A stretch of DNA of 64,000 bases from Intestinibacillus sp. Marseille-P6563 (GTDB taxonomy: Bacteria > Bacillota > Clostridia > Oscillospirales > Butyricicoccaceae): contig NZ_UWOD01000002.1 of NCBI RefSeq assembly GCF_900604335.1, positions 124,001 to 188,000 of the forward strand. Direction: 5' to 3'. Below, piece by piece: positions 15,844 through 24,042 of this stretch (positions are counted from its first letter, which is position 1; every line of letters starts with the position of its first letter). Under the pieces are notes generated by a model. The model did not search any database. It was not told the origin of the DNA and saw only the letters and a program-made list of their open reading frames with translations. Position numbers and translations under genes: made by a program.

Positions 15844-17777
15844 TGGTGCGGGTTGCCAAGACCGCCGGCTTTTGTTTCGGGGTACGCCGCGCGGTGAATA
15901 TGGCCGAAGAACTGGCCAAACAACACGATGTGCTGTACTGTTATGGTGAGATCATTCACAACACCCATGAGATCGACCGCTTGGCGGCACAGGGCGTGCG
16001 CACCGCCCTCACGATCGATGAAATCCCGGATGGTGCCCATGTGCTCATCCGCGCCCACGGCGTGCCGCAATCGGTCTATCAGGCGTTTGCCGCCAAGGGC
16101 TGCCAGGTATCGGATGCGACCTGTCCATTTGTTGCCAAAATCCACCGGATCGTTGCGGAAGAATATTCCGCTGGACGGAAAATTATTATTTTAGGCAGCG
16201 CGGGACATCCGGAAATTGTCGGCATTGCCGGATGGTGCCAGGAAGCCATGGTCTTTGAAACTCCAGAAGAACTTACTGCGGCATTTTCCGAAGGAAAGCT
16301 TGCTTCGGATGATCCTCTGAGCGTGGTTGGCCAAACCACCCTGAATCGGGCGCTTTGGGATATTTCTGTGAAAATTCTGAAAAAAAGGTGTACAAACTGC
16401 AAAATATTTGATACAATATGTAATGCGACGGACGAGCGCCAAGCGGAGGCTCGTCTTCTTGCCGGAGAATCGGGATGCATGATTGTGATTGGGGATAAAA
16501 AGAGCTCGAACACAAAGAGGCTCTATGAAATCAGCAAAACTCTCTGCCCACATGTGTTCTACATCGAAGATGCGGCCGAATTGAAGGCAGATGAGATTAC
16601 CCGGTTCGGACACCACGCGGTGGGGATTACCGCAGGTGCTTCCACCCCGGCATGGATTATTAAGGAGGTCAGTAACATGATGAGCGAAGAAATGAAAATT
16701 GAAACTGGTGAGGATTTCGCCGCAATGCTGGAGGAATCCCTCAAGTCTATAAAGAATGGAGAAAAAGTAACTGGTACCGTTATCGCTGTTTCGCCGACCG
16801 AAGTTCAGGTTGACCTGGGCGCAAAGCAGACGGCATACATCCCGATCGACGAACTGTCCGACGACCCGTCCTACAAGGTTGAAGAGAACATTCATCCGGG
16901 CGATGAGATCGAAGCAGTTGTTGTTCGCGTAAACGACGGCGAAGGCCTGATTTCGCTTTCCAAGAAGCGTGTCGATCAGCTCAAGGGCTGGGAGACCATC
17001 GAGGCTGCCAAGGAAGAACACACCATCGTAGAAGGTGTTATCGTAGAAGAAAACCGCGGCGGTGTGGTTGCAACTGCATTTGGCGTACGTGTATTCATCC
17101 CAGCTTCCCAGACCGGCGTTCCGAAGGATGAGTCCATGGCTAAGCTGGTAAAGACCAAGCAGTCCTTCTATATCACCGAGATCAACCGTCAGCGCAAGCG
17201 CGTGGTTGGTTCTATCCGTGCGGTTCAGCAGGAAGCTCGCAAGGCAGCTGCTGAGAAGATCTGGGAGACCATCGAAGTTGGCAACGAGTACGAAGGCACT
17301 GTTAAGAGCCTGACCTCTTACGGCGCATTCGTTGACATCGGCGGCGTAGACGGCATGATCCACATCTCCGAACTGTCCTGGGGCCGCATCAAGCATCCGT
17401 CTGAGGTTGTTTCGATTGGCGACACCGTAAAGGTTTACGTCATCGGCCTGGACAAGGAGAACAAGAAGATCTCCCTGGGTTACAAGCGCGAAGAGGACAA
17501 TCCGTGGAACATCTTCACCTCGCAGTATGCTGTTGGTGATACCGCAAAGGTTAAGATCCTGAAGTTTATGCCGTTTGGTGCATTTGCAGAGATCGTTCCG
17601 GGCGTTGACGGCCTGATCCACATCTCGCAGATCGCTGACCATCGCATTGCAAAGGCAGACGAGACCCTGTCGGTTGGTGAAGAAGTCGATGCAAAGATTA
17701 TCGACATCAACGACGAAAAGAAGAAGGTTTCCCTGTCCATCCGTGCTCTGCTGACTGGCGAGGGCGACGAGGAATAA
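15840..17777 (+). CDS. ispH: Bifunctional 4-hydroxy-3-methylbut-2-enyl diphosphate reductase / ribosomal protein S1 fusion (IspH-RpsA)
   Basis: The 645-residue protein is a known Clostridia-type fusion. Residues 1-280 are IspH, the last enzyme of the MEP isoprenoid pathway, with the three iron-sulfur ligands C12 (GFCFGV), C95 (DATCPF) and C194 ([11 protein letters not shown]). Residues 300-645 contain four S1 RNA-binding repeats; the third and fourth have the clear [21 protein letters not shown] and [13 protein letters not shown] signatures. The S1 half shows much stronger codon bias than the IspH half. At the junction, AAGGAGG (16662-16668) lies 8 nt before an in-frame ATG (16677), so free S1 could also be made. 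AAGGAG precedes the annotated start; the next ATG at 15843 is an equal choice. Confidence 0.95.
   Translation: MMVRVAKTAGFCFGVRRAVNMAEELAKQHDVLYCYGEIIHNTHEIDRLAAQGVRTALTIDEIPDGAHVLIRAHGVPQSVYQAFAAKGCQVSDATCPFVAKIHRIVAEEYSAGRKIIILGSAGHPEIVGIAGWCQEAMVFETPEELTAAFSEGKLASDDPLSVVGQTTLNRALWDISVKILKKRCTNCKIFDTICNATDERQAEARLLAGESGCMIVIGDKKSSNTKRLYEISKTLCPHVFYIEDAAELKADEITRFGHHAVGITAGASTPAWIIKEVSNMMSEEMKIETGEDFAAMLEESLKSIKNGEKVTGTVIAVSPTEVQVDLGAKQTAYIPIDELSDDPSYKVEENIHPGDEIEAVVVRVNDGEGLISLSKKRVDQLKGWETIEAAKEEHTIVEGVIVEENRGGVVATAFGVRVFIPASQTGVPKDESMAKLVKTKQSFYITEINRQRKRVVGSIRAVQQEARKAAAEKIWETIEVGNEYEGTVKSLTSYGAFVDIGGVDGMIHISELSWGRIKHPSEVVSIGDTVKVYVIGLDKENKKISLGYKREEDNPWNIFTSQYAVGDTAKVKILKFMPFGAFAEIVPGVDGLIHISQIADHRIAKADETLSVGEEVDAKIIDINDEKKKVSLSIRALLTGEGDEE
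16662..16679 (+). promoter_or_regulatory. Internal ribosome binding site and start codon at the ispH/rpsA junction
   Basis: AAGGAGG at 16662-16668 and ATG at 16677 (with a second ATG at 16680) have ideal 8-nt spacing and are in frame with the S1 half. Initiation here would give a 366-residue free S1 protein (16677-17777). Confidence 0.55.
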
Positions 17778-17794
17778 TTCTTTCCCTGAAATGC

Positions 17795-17832
17795 AAAACA
17801 GCGCAGGTTATAAAACCTGCGCTGTTTTTTTA
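17795..17832 (+). terminator. Strong intrinsic terminator after ispH-rpsA
   Basis: A 12-bp GC-rich stem (ACAGCGCAGGTT with AACCTGCGCTGT) is followed by a run of seven T. A second imperfect hairpin (17832-17864, TCCCCGTGTG arms) sits before the convergent ATPase stop. Confidence 0.92.
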
Positions 17833-17871
17833 TCCCCGTGTGCCCTTATTAGGACACACGGGGATTCCGTT

Positions 17872-20493
17872 TTATTTTGTGCACACTTTATAAAGCTGGA
17901 TGACAACGGTCGGCAAAACTGCCAGAGCGGCTACGATTCCAAGCCATTGTACCGAACCTTCGGCCACTTGGAACAGACCATTCAGTCCGGGGATGAACAA
18001 CACCGCAGCCAACAGCAAGACCCCTGCCCCAAACGCGAGCAGGCTGGCAGGATTGCTGCGCAAACCAAGCTGGAATACCGACTTCTCTCCCCGGCAGTTA
18101 AAGCCATGGAACAGCCGCGCCAGCGTCAGGGTCGCAAAGGCTAATGTCATTGCCATATTTGCGCCCCCACCTCTCAGGCCGATGAAATAGGCTCCCATGG
18201 TTACGCTGGCAATCAAAATACCGTACACCAAAATCCGTCGTAGTAGACTCGGTGTTAAAATGGGCTCCTTGGGATCGCGTGGCTTATTTCCCAGAAGGTC
18301 GCCGGTAGCCGGTTCCATGCCAATTGCAATGGCCGGCAGCGAATCGGTCAACAGGTTAATAAACAACAGGTGCACCGGCGCAAAGGGTGCCGGAAGCGCC
18401 AAAATTGAGGTCAGCAGTACGCACAGGATGCCCGCCATGTTGCCGGACAGAAGGAAATTGATCGCATTTTTGATGTTGGTATAGACCCCGCGGCCATTGA
18501 CGACCGCGCCGACGATCGTTGCAAAATTATCATCGGTTAGGATCATAGATGCTGCGTCCTTGGAAACCTCGGTGCCGGTAATGCCCATGGCAACGCCGAT
18601 ATCGGCTGCCTTGAGGGCAGGCGCATCGTTGACGCCGTCGCCAGTCATGGAAACAATCTTCCCGCGCCGCTGCCATGCCTGCACAATGCGAATCTTATGC
18701 TCGGGCGATACACGGGCATATACGGCGATATGCTCTAACTTTTCATCCAGTTCGGCGTCGGTCATTGCGTCCAGCTCGACGCCCGCGACTGCGGTATCCC
18801 CTTCCTCCAAAATGCCGATCTGCCGGGCAATGGCAGACGCGGTAATCTTATGGTCGCCTGTAATCATAATCGTTCGAATGCCGCCCCGCTTGGCGTCTGC
18901 GACGGCCTGAATCGCTTCGGGCCGCGGCGGGTCGATCATGGAGATGAGTCCCAGGAAAGTAAATCCCGATTCGTCTTCCAAGGTCAGCGGCCGAACTTCC
19001 GGCAAGGTCTTGCAGGCAAAGGCCAGCACCCGCAAGCCTTCTTGGGAAAGCTGCAAATTGATTTGCTCAATTTGGGCCCGCCATTTTTCGGTCATGGGTT
19101 CGGGTCCGCGGGAGGTCATCACGTAATGTGACCGGTCCAGCAGCACGTCCATGGCACCTTTGGTATACAGCGTCGGCGTTCCGTCAATTTCATGGAGCGT
19201 GCTCATGAGCTTGCGGTCGGAATCAAAAGCCAACTCTTGCAGCCGGGGATGCTGCGCCCGGTAGGCGTTTTCCTCCACACCCAGACGGTCGCCGATCATA
19301 ACCAGCGCGATCTCGGTCGGATCGCCAATGGCGGCGCCGGTCTGCTCGTCGGTGGTCGCATCGCTGGCCAACAGCGCTGCTTTGAGCAGCAATCGCTGCA
19401 CATCGTTGGCCAAGTTCAGATGTTCCTGGTCGAGCAGCTCCCCATCGGCATAGATCTTTTGCGGGGTCATTTTGTTTTGGGTCAGGGTGCCGGTCTTATC
19501 CGAACAGATGACCGACACTGCGCCCAACGTTTCGACGGCTTTCAGTTCTTTGATGATGGCATGCTGGCGGGCCATTTTTTGCGTTCCCATGGCCTGCACG
19601 ATGGTCACAATCGAGCTGAGCGCTTCCGGGATGGCGGCCACAGCCAGCGCAACCGCAAACATCATGGAATCCAAAACCGCCGGCATGGTGATCTCTCCTG
19701 CATGATACAGGGTCAGGGCAAACACGCCCACACAAATCACCAAAATAATTGCAGCCAAGCGGCGACTGAAGTCATCCAAACTCTGCTGAAGCGGCGTCTT
19801 TCGCTGCTGGGTCTGGTTCATCAGCGCTGCGACTTTGCCGAGTTCGGTCTGCATGCCGGTCGCCGTTACCACAACCACAGCCCGGCCATACGTGACCAGC
19901 GAACCGGAAAACACCATATTGCGCCGGTCCCCCAATGCGACTTGGTCCCCGGCAATCACATCCTGTGTTTTTTCCACGCTTTCGCTCTCACCGGTCAGCG
20001 CACTTTCATTGACCTTGAGCGAAAAATTTTCCAAAATCCGGCCATCGGCAACGACCAAGTCCCCGGCTTCCAGTTCGACAATGTCGCCGGGTACCACCTG
20101 CGCCGAAGGGATCACCTGGCGCACGCCTTGCCGGATCACCTTGGCGCTGGGGGCTGACATGGACTTCAAACCTTGCAGCGACTTCTCAGCTTTGCAGTGC
20201 TGCACGGTGCCCAAGACTGCGTTGAGCAGCAGCACGGCAAAAATTACGATCGTACTCTCTACATTGCCGGATACCATGGAAATCAGGGCCGCTGCCAGCA
20301 AGATGATAACCAGTAGGTCTTTGAACTGCTCCAAAAAGACCTGGACAATCGATTTTTTCTTGCCTTCTTGCAGTTCATTGGGGCCATATTTCTGGATGCG
20401 CTCGGCCGCTTGCGCGGCATCCAGGCCCGTCCGAGAACTTTGCATCTGCTGCAAAGTTTGGTCGGTAGTCTGTCGATAAAAAAATGATTCCAT
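17872..20493 (-). CDS. P2A-type cation-transporting ATPase, probable Mn2+/Ca2+ exporter
   Basis: This 873-residue P-type ATPase has the actuator TGES loop (167-170), the phosphorylation motif CSDKTGTLT (Asp332), MITGDHKITA, and the hinge MTGDGVNDAPALK. Membrane helix M4 carries IPEAL and M6 carries NLLTDSLPA, the Asn/Thr/Asp pattern of SERCA-like P2A pumps, so the ion is Ca2+ or Mn2+ rather than K+ or a soft metal. The gene lies directly behind a probable yybP-ykoY manganese riboswitch with its own terminator, which argues for Mn2+ efflux when cytosolic Mn2+ is high. AAGGGGAA precedes the ATG. It is monocistronic. Confidence 0.93.
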   Translation of the reverse strand: MESFFYRQTTDQTLQQMQSSRTGLDAAQAAERIQKYGPNELQEGKKKSIVQVFLEQFKDLLVIILLAAALISMVSGNVESTIVIFAVLLLNAVLGTVQHCKAEKSLQGLKSMSAPSAKVIRQGVRQVIPSAQVVPGDIVELEAGDLVVADGRILENFSLKVNESALTGESESVEKTQDVIAGDQVALGDRRNMVFSGSLVTYGRAVVVVTATGMQTELGKVAALMNQTQQRKTPLQQSLDDFSRRLAAIILVICVGVFALTLYHAGEITMPAVLDSMMFAVALAVAAIPEALSSIVTIVQAMGTQKMARQHAIIKELKAVETLGAVSVICSDKTGTLTQNKMTPQKIYADGELLDQEHLNLANDVQRLLLKAALLASDATTDEQTGAAIGDPTEIALVMIGDRLGVEENAYRAQHPRLQELAFDSDRKLMSTLHEIDGTPTLYTKGAMDVLLDRSHYVMTSRGPEPMTEKWRAQIEQINLQLSQEGLRVLAFACKTLPEVRPLTLEDESGFTFLGLISMIDPPRPEAIQAVADAKRGGIRTIMITGDHKITASAIARQIGILEEGDTAVAGVELDAMTDAELDEKLEHIAVYARVSPEHKIRIVQAWQRRGKIVSMTGDGVNDAPALKAADIGVAMGITGTEVSKDAASMILTDDNFATIVGAVVNGRGVYTNIKNAINFLLSGNMAGILCVLLTSILALPAPFAPVHLLFINLLTDSLPAIAIGMEPATGDLLGNKPRDPKEPILTPSLLRRILVYGILIASVTMGAYFIGLRGGGANMAMTLAFATLTLARLFHGFNCRGEKSVFQLGLRSNPASLLAFGAGVLLLAAVLFIPGLNGLFQVAEGSVQWLGIVAALAVLPTVVIQLYKVCTK

Positions 20494-20553
20494 CGCGTTT
20501 CCCCTTCTTTTTTGTTTTATTATACGCTGCCGTATCAGGAATCAAACGCGGCA

Positions 20554-20611
20554 TAAAAAAAGACTTTTGTGAAACGTCCTGCCTCTAACAGGACGTTTTC
20601 ACAAAAGTCTT
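20554..20611 (-). terminator. Riboswitch-controlled intrinsic terminator upstream of the P-type ATPase
   Basis: On the minus strand a 21/22-nt hairpin, nearly perfect, pairs 20589-20610 with 20561-20581 and ends in TTTTTTA. Its 5' arm includes the CTTTTG (20607-20602) that closes the aptamer P1 stem, so aptamer and terminator are mutually exclusive. Confidence 0.88.
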
Positions 20612-20694
20612 GTAACCGCTTTGCATCGGCGATCGCTACCAGATCACAAATGGATCGGGATGTTGATAGCAATCCTTCGAACTACTCCCTCTTG
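20602..20694 (-). promoter_or_regulatory. Probable yybP-ykoY (manganese) riboswitch aptamer
   Basis: The leader RNA contains GGGAGUAG, the hallmark of this riboswitch class, just inside a P1 stem formed by CAAGAG (20694-20689) and CUUUUG (20607-20602). Inside are AUUGCUA paired with UAGCGAU, the loop stretch UCAACAUCCC before a GAUC/GAUC helix, and a last short CCG/CGG hairpin before UACAAGACU, matching the class layout as I remember it. The downstream gene is a P2A ATPase, a known target. The implied logic is ON with metal: Mn2+ holds P1 closed and prevents the terminator at 20554-20611. The rest of the 309-nt gene-free stretch is the promoter (20708-20736), this leader and the ATPase ribosome site. 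Confidence 0.8.
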
Positions 20695-20708
20695 GAAACG
20701 TGTTTCCA
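20693..20708. repeat. Inverted repeat TGGAAAC-GT-GTTTCCA over the ATPase transcription start
   Basis: Perfect 7-bp arms separated by 2 bp overlap the last base of the -10 element and the predicted +1. It could be an operator (the arms resemble LacI-family sites) or the start of an RNA stem. Confidence 0.5.
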
Positions 20709-20736
20709 TTATATCCTTTCTGTTCCTAGTTGTCAA
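20708..20736 (-). promoter_or_regulatory. Near-consensus sigma-A promoter of the riboswitch leader
   Basis: TTGACA (20736-20731) and TATAAT (20713-20708) on the minus strand have a 17-bp spacer, a full consensus match. The start is expected near 20701. Confidence 0.92.
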
Positions 20737-20802
20737 CGGCTTTTTTCCATCTTCTATTCTGTATCTGCCACGCATATCCTTCCTTTGGGGAGGTGGTATC
20801 GG

Positions 20803-21462
20803 ATGCGGCGGATCAACTGGCGTGCCTGGCTGATTCTTTTGCTCCTGTGCAGCTTGGGATGCACCTGGATTTTTTTGCGTCTGCTGCGTCCCATTGTGCT
20901 GGAATATGCACAAAATCTGGTGCAGCAAACCGCCTCCTACGCCATTCACGATACGCTGACCGATGTAATTTATCAAAACCGCGCCCAATACGAAGATCTG
21001 GTCACGCTGGAGCGGGACAACGAAAATCAGGTCACGGCACTGAAAACCGACACCATCTTGGCCGATTATCTCAAGGTGCAGCTTTCCCGCGCAGCGTATG
21101 ACGCGCTCAATACTCTCGAACAGGGCGGAGTGGACATCCCGCTCGGGTCGGTCTTCTTCCCCACTCTCTTTGCCGGGCGCGGGCCTACTATTCATGTCGG
21201 TGTGGCCTCGCTGGGATATGCAGACGCTGATTTTATCAGCGCCTTTACCTCGGCCGGCATCAACCAGACCCGCCATCAGATTTTGCTTGAAATCCAGGCT
21301 GACGCGCGGCTGATGACCGCCATGGGCGGCTGTGATGTCAGCATTACCAACCGCATGACAGTTACCGATACGGTCATTGTCGGCACGGTGCCGGATTCTT
21401 ATACCTACATCGACGACACCGAACAAAGCCTACTTGGCAAAATCAACGATTACGCCGAATAA
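20803..21462 (+). CDS. yunB: Sporulation protein YunB
   Basis: YunB is a sigma-E-type sporulation protein. The 219-residue protein has an N-terminal membrane anchor (about 8-30) and the conserved body with YDALNTLEQGGVDIPLGSVF, GRGPTIHVG and SAGINQTRHQILLE. I chose the ATG at 20803 because GGGAGGTGG lies just upstream; the frame extends further left through the riboswitch region with no ribosome site. It is a single gene followed by a terminator and is divergent from the P-type ATPase leader. Confidence 0.9.
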   Translation: MRRINWRAWLILLLLCSLGCTWIFLRLLRPIVLEYAQNLVQQTASYAIHDTLTDVIYQNRAQYEDLVTLERDNENQVTALKTDTILADYLKVQLSRAAYDALNTLEQGGVDIPLGSVFFPTLFAGRGPTIHVGVASLGYADADFISAFTSAGINQTRHQILLEIQADARLMTAMGGCDVSITNRMTVTDTVIVGTVPDSYTYIDDTEQSLLGKINDYAE

Positions 21463-21467
21463 AACCC

Positions 21468-21500
21468 AAAGGCGCCCTCCCTATGGAAGGGCGCTTTTCT
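21468..21500. terminator. Intrinsic terminator
   Basis: A GC-rich stem with one bulge (GCGCCCTCC with GGAAGGGCGC) is followed by TTTTCTT. It lies between convergent yunB and the permease gene. Confidence 0.8.
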
Positions 21501-22231
21501 TATGCGGTCTGCACGTCCCTGCGGCGCATCCAGCTGATCCCGCATGCGCAGGCCAACAGGAAATAAAACAGCGACATACACACAAAGAGTCCCGCGCTGC
21601 ATTGCATGGGCTCGGTTGGGTTGTGCGAACACATAGATAGCGGCAGCAGGGAAAAAGGAAAGTATACGCCAAATCCTTTGACCAGCACTGCAATCCCCAG
21701 GAAGCCGCCGCCAATGCCGCAGGCGACCGGTACCGCAAACGACCGTATGACGAGTGCCACACAGAGCAGCACCGCCGTCTGTACGATCAGACTACACCAG
21801 CCGCGCACCAGCCAAAACACCAGCGCGAGCGGGATTGGCGCTGTGAGCCCCGCAACCTTGCCCGACAGCACAAACAGGATGCCGATGAACAGCTGGGTCA
21901 AGCCGGTCAGCATGGATACTACGATGATCTTACTCATCCAAATCTGCGCCCGGGACACTGGCATGGTCATCACTAAGTTCCAGTTGCGGTTCAAATGCTC
22001 CAACCGGCAGACATAGGCACAGTATACCCCCGTGAGAGCGGGCGCAAAGAGCGTGCAGTAAAACAGCGCATGCTGGGTCCAGAGCGAATACCACTGGTCC
22101 TGCAAAATCGACAGGTTGCCCAGATAATTGGCGGTGCCAAATCCCGCAGATAGCAGCGGCAAAAACAGCATGGCCAGCCAGATACACGAACGCCGCAGCT
22201 TCATTATTTCGGCTCGAATGGAACGCATCAT
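21500..22231 (-). CDS. ABC transporter permease, bacteriocin-immunity type (second permease)
   Basis: This 243-residue protein has about six membrane segments and the N-terminus RAEIMKLRRSCIWLAMLFLP typical of MutG/SpaG-like ABC-2 permeases, with a basic amphipathic start and a cytoplasmic loop MTMPVSRAQIWMSK. With the other permease and the ATPase it would form an exporter or detoxification pump for lantibiotic or bacitracin-like peptides. The ATG at 22231 is 6 nt from the previous stop; the ATG at 22228 has better spacing from GAGGGGAT and may be the true start. Confidence 0.82.
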   Translation of the reverse strand: MMRSIRAEIMKLRRSCIWLAMLFLPLLSAGFGTANYLGNLSILQDQWYSLWTQHALFYCTLFAPALTGVYCAYVCRLEHLNRNWNLVMTMPVSRAQIWMSKIIVVSMLTGLTQLFIGILFVLSGKVAGLTAPIPLALVFWLVRGWCSLIVQTAVLLCVALVIRSFAVPVACGIGGGFLGIAVLVKGFGVYFPFSLLPLSMCSHNPTEPMQCSAGLFVCMSLFYFLLACACGISWMRRRDVQTA

Positions 22232-22237
22232 ATCCCC

Positions 22238-22987
22238 TCACACCTCCTTGCGCACAAACATCCAGCGTCCAATCGCATACAGCAGGACAAAGATAACGAC
22301 GATGCACAGCATCCCCTGCCAGTCAAATGCCGTGAAATAATAATCCACCACCCGGGTATCCGGGTCCCAATCCACGGCAGACACATAAAGGATGCCATAG
22401 TAGGCCCAGACAAACAGCCGCTGCAAGCTCTGTGGGAAAAACAGCGAAAACAAGCCGACCAGCGCCCCGAGCAGTCCCAGCAGCATGCCGATCATCTGGT
22501 TTTGTATCAGCAGGGACAAAATCAATTGAATGAGCAAAATGGTCAGGGTCACGCTCCAAGTCGCCAGCAGATGCTTTCCGATCTGATCCCAGGGCGGCGC
22601 TCCCAAAAAGCCCTGATACAGTCCAAAAATCACGACAGCTACCGTCTGCATTACAACCATCCAGGTCATGGTCCAGGCGGCACACAGGAACTTGGCGTCA
22701 AACAGGGCTCCGGTGCGCTGTATAGTTTCCAGCAGCTTGAGCGTCTGCCCTTTGTGCTCAATGTCCGCAATGCGGGACGCAACCACAGCCGCGATGATTG
22801 GCGTCATCATGGCATTGAGTATCGGAAAATTATACAGGATGCTCGCCCAGCCTTGCGCGAGTTCTTTCGCATCTGCATTGCGAAGCGAATACAGACCCCA
22901 GGTAAGCTGTGCGGCCAGCATCAGCAGCGGTGCCAGCCATATTTTTCGGCGGCGGCATTTATAAAATTCCATTCGCAGTGCTTTCAT
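22238..22987 (-). CDS. ABC transporter permease, bacteriocin-immunity type (first permease)
   Basis: This 249-residue polytopic protein begins MKALRMEFYKCRRRKIWL, the MutE/SpaE-like ABC-2 permease pattern, with about six membrane segments and the loop DIEHKGQTLKLLETI. It overlaps the ATPase stop by 4 nt (ATGA), so translation is coupled, and the second permease follows after 6 nt. The frame continues far upstream into the ATPase gene but those residues are out-of-frame shadow. Paired, non-identical permeases with one ATPase are the hallmark of LanFEG immunity pumps; no lantibiotic structural or modification gene is in the window. Confidence 0.85.
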   Translation of the reverse strand: MKALRMEFYKCRRRKIWLAPLLMLAAQLTWGLYSLRNADAKELAQGWASILYNFPILNAMMTPIIAAVVASRIADIEHKGQTLKLLETIQRTGALFDAKFLCAAWTMTWMVVMQTVAVVIFGLYQGFLGAPPWDQIGKHLLATWSVTLTILLIQLILSLLIQNQMIGMLLGLLGALVGLFSLFFPQSLQRLFVWAYYGILYVSAVDWDPDTRVVDYYFTAFDWQGMLCIVVIFVLLYAIGRWMFVRKEV

Positions 22988-23898
22988 AGACTTGCCGCCT
23001 TTCCGCCGGTCAGCTCTAGGAAAATATCCTCCAAACTGTTTTCCCGCAGTTCCAGACGCAGCAAATCGATCCCCTGCCCCACCAGGGCACGGCCCACCTG
23101 CCGCACCGCTGCATCCTCCAAATCGGGCAGCAGCAGATAGTCTTCCTGGACTTCGGATTGAATCCCCATGCGGCTCAGCCATTCCCCGGCAACGGCATTG
23201 TTGCTGGTGCGCAGCGCCAGATTGCGCCGGCTGCGCGCGTGCAGGCGCTCCAGCCTGTCTTGAAACACCAGTTCACCGTTGGCAATGATGCCCACCACAT
23301 CGGCCATTTGGTCAATTTCGCTGAGCAAGTGGCTGGACACCAGTACAGTCATGCCAAACTGTTTGGGCAGCTCGCAGATGAGTTCGCGCATCTCCTGGAT
23401 GCCGGCCGGGTCCAAACCATTGGTCGGCTCATCTAAAATCAGCAGCTTGGGGAATCCCAGCAGCGCGCTGGCCAGCCCCAACCGCTGTTTCATGCCGAGT
23501 GAATAATGCGCAACCTTTTTATCCTTCTGTCCGGTCAGCCGCACGATTTGCAGCACCTCGGCAATATTCCGTTCGGGTGCGCCGCGCAGGGTCTGCACGA
23601 TGCGTAAGTTTTCCTCGCCCGTCAAATGGCCGTAATAGCTCGGACTTTCGATCAGACTGCCCACATCCCGCAGGATGGACAGCCGGTTCTTGGCCGTCAG
23701 CGGCTGGCCGAATACCGTGATTTGTCCGGCGGTCGGATGGGCCAGTCCCAAAATCATTTTGAGTGTAGTCGATTTGCCTGCGCCATTGGGTCCCAAAAAT
23801 CCGTAGACCGTGCCTTCCGGCACCGATAACGCCAACTCCCTGACCCGCATCGCATCGCCATACCGCTTGCAGAGCCCTTGTGTTTGTACGATCTCCAT
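22984..23898 (-). CDS. ABC transporter ATP-binding protein (LanF/BcrA type)
   Basis: This 304-residue ATPase has Walker A GPNGAGKST (about 36-44), the signature YSLGMKQRLG and Walker B LLILDEPTNGLDP. It also has the C-terminal extension of about 80 residues seen in BcrA/LanF pumps and ends on ENSLEDIFLELT. A GGAGGAGA site lies before the ATG. It is the first gene of a three-gene operon and is divergent from an OmpR-type regulator and kinase, the usual genetic layout of antimicrobial peptide sensing and resistance modules. The promoter has a good -10 but no -35, with GTAAGG direct repeats in its place. Confidence 0.93.
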   Translation of the reverse strand: MEIVQTQGLCKRYGDAMRVRELALSVPEGTVYGFLGPNGAGKSTTLKMILGLAHPTAGQITVFGQPLTAKNRLSILRDVGSLIESPSYYGHLTGEENLRIVQTLRGAPERNIAEVLQIVRLTGQKDKKVAHYSLGMKQRLGLASALLGFPKLLILDEPTNGLDPAGIQEMRELICELPKQFGMTVLVSSHLLSEIDQMADVVGIIANGELVFQDRLERLHARSRRNLALRTSNNAVAGEWLSRMGIQSEVQEDYLLLPDLEDAAVRQVGRALVGQGIDLLRLELRENSLEDIFLELTGGKAASL

Positions 23899-23921
23899 GT
23901 CGATCTCCTCCTTTTGGCTTT

Positions 23922-23975
23922 ATCATACCGGACCTTCCTTACGTGTACATGAAGGCAACCTTACGTTTGCCTTAC
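23922..23975 (-). promoter_or_regulatory. ABC operon promoter with phased response-regulator repeats
   Basis: Read on the plus strand, CCTTACGT (23937-23944), CCTTACGT (23959-23966) and CCTTAC (23970-23975) are spaced 22 and 11 bp start to start, so all lie on one helix face. On the minus strand they are GTAAGG repeats just upstream of TATGAT (23927-23922), which lacks a -35. This is the geometry of a promoter activated by an OmpR-type regulator, most likely the one encoded at 24043-24732. Confidence 0.7.
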
Positions 23976-23991
23976 TTTTTATGGCTCGTTC

Positions 23992-24020
23992 CTTACAGAG
24001 GACGCAAATTGTGTTATGAT
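23992..24020 (+). promoter_or_regulatory. Promoter of the first two-component system
   Basis: CTTACA (23992-23997) and TATGAT (24015-24020) have a 17-bp spacer, 23 nt before the regulator ATG. Confidence 0.65.
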
Positions 24021-24042
24021 AACAACGGGAGGGACCAAAACC

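Noticed and set aside
16191-17642. 483-residue open frame on the minus strand opposite ispH-rpsA
   Set aside because: Shadow in a region of strong codon bias on the plus strand; no ribosome site.
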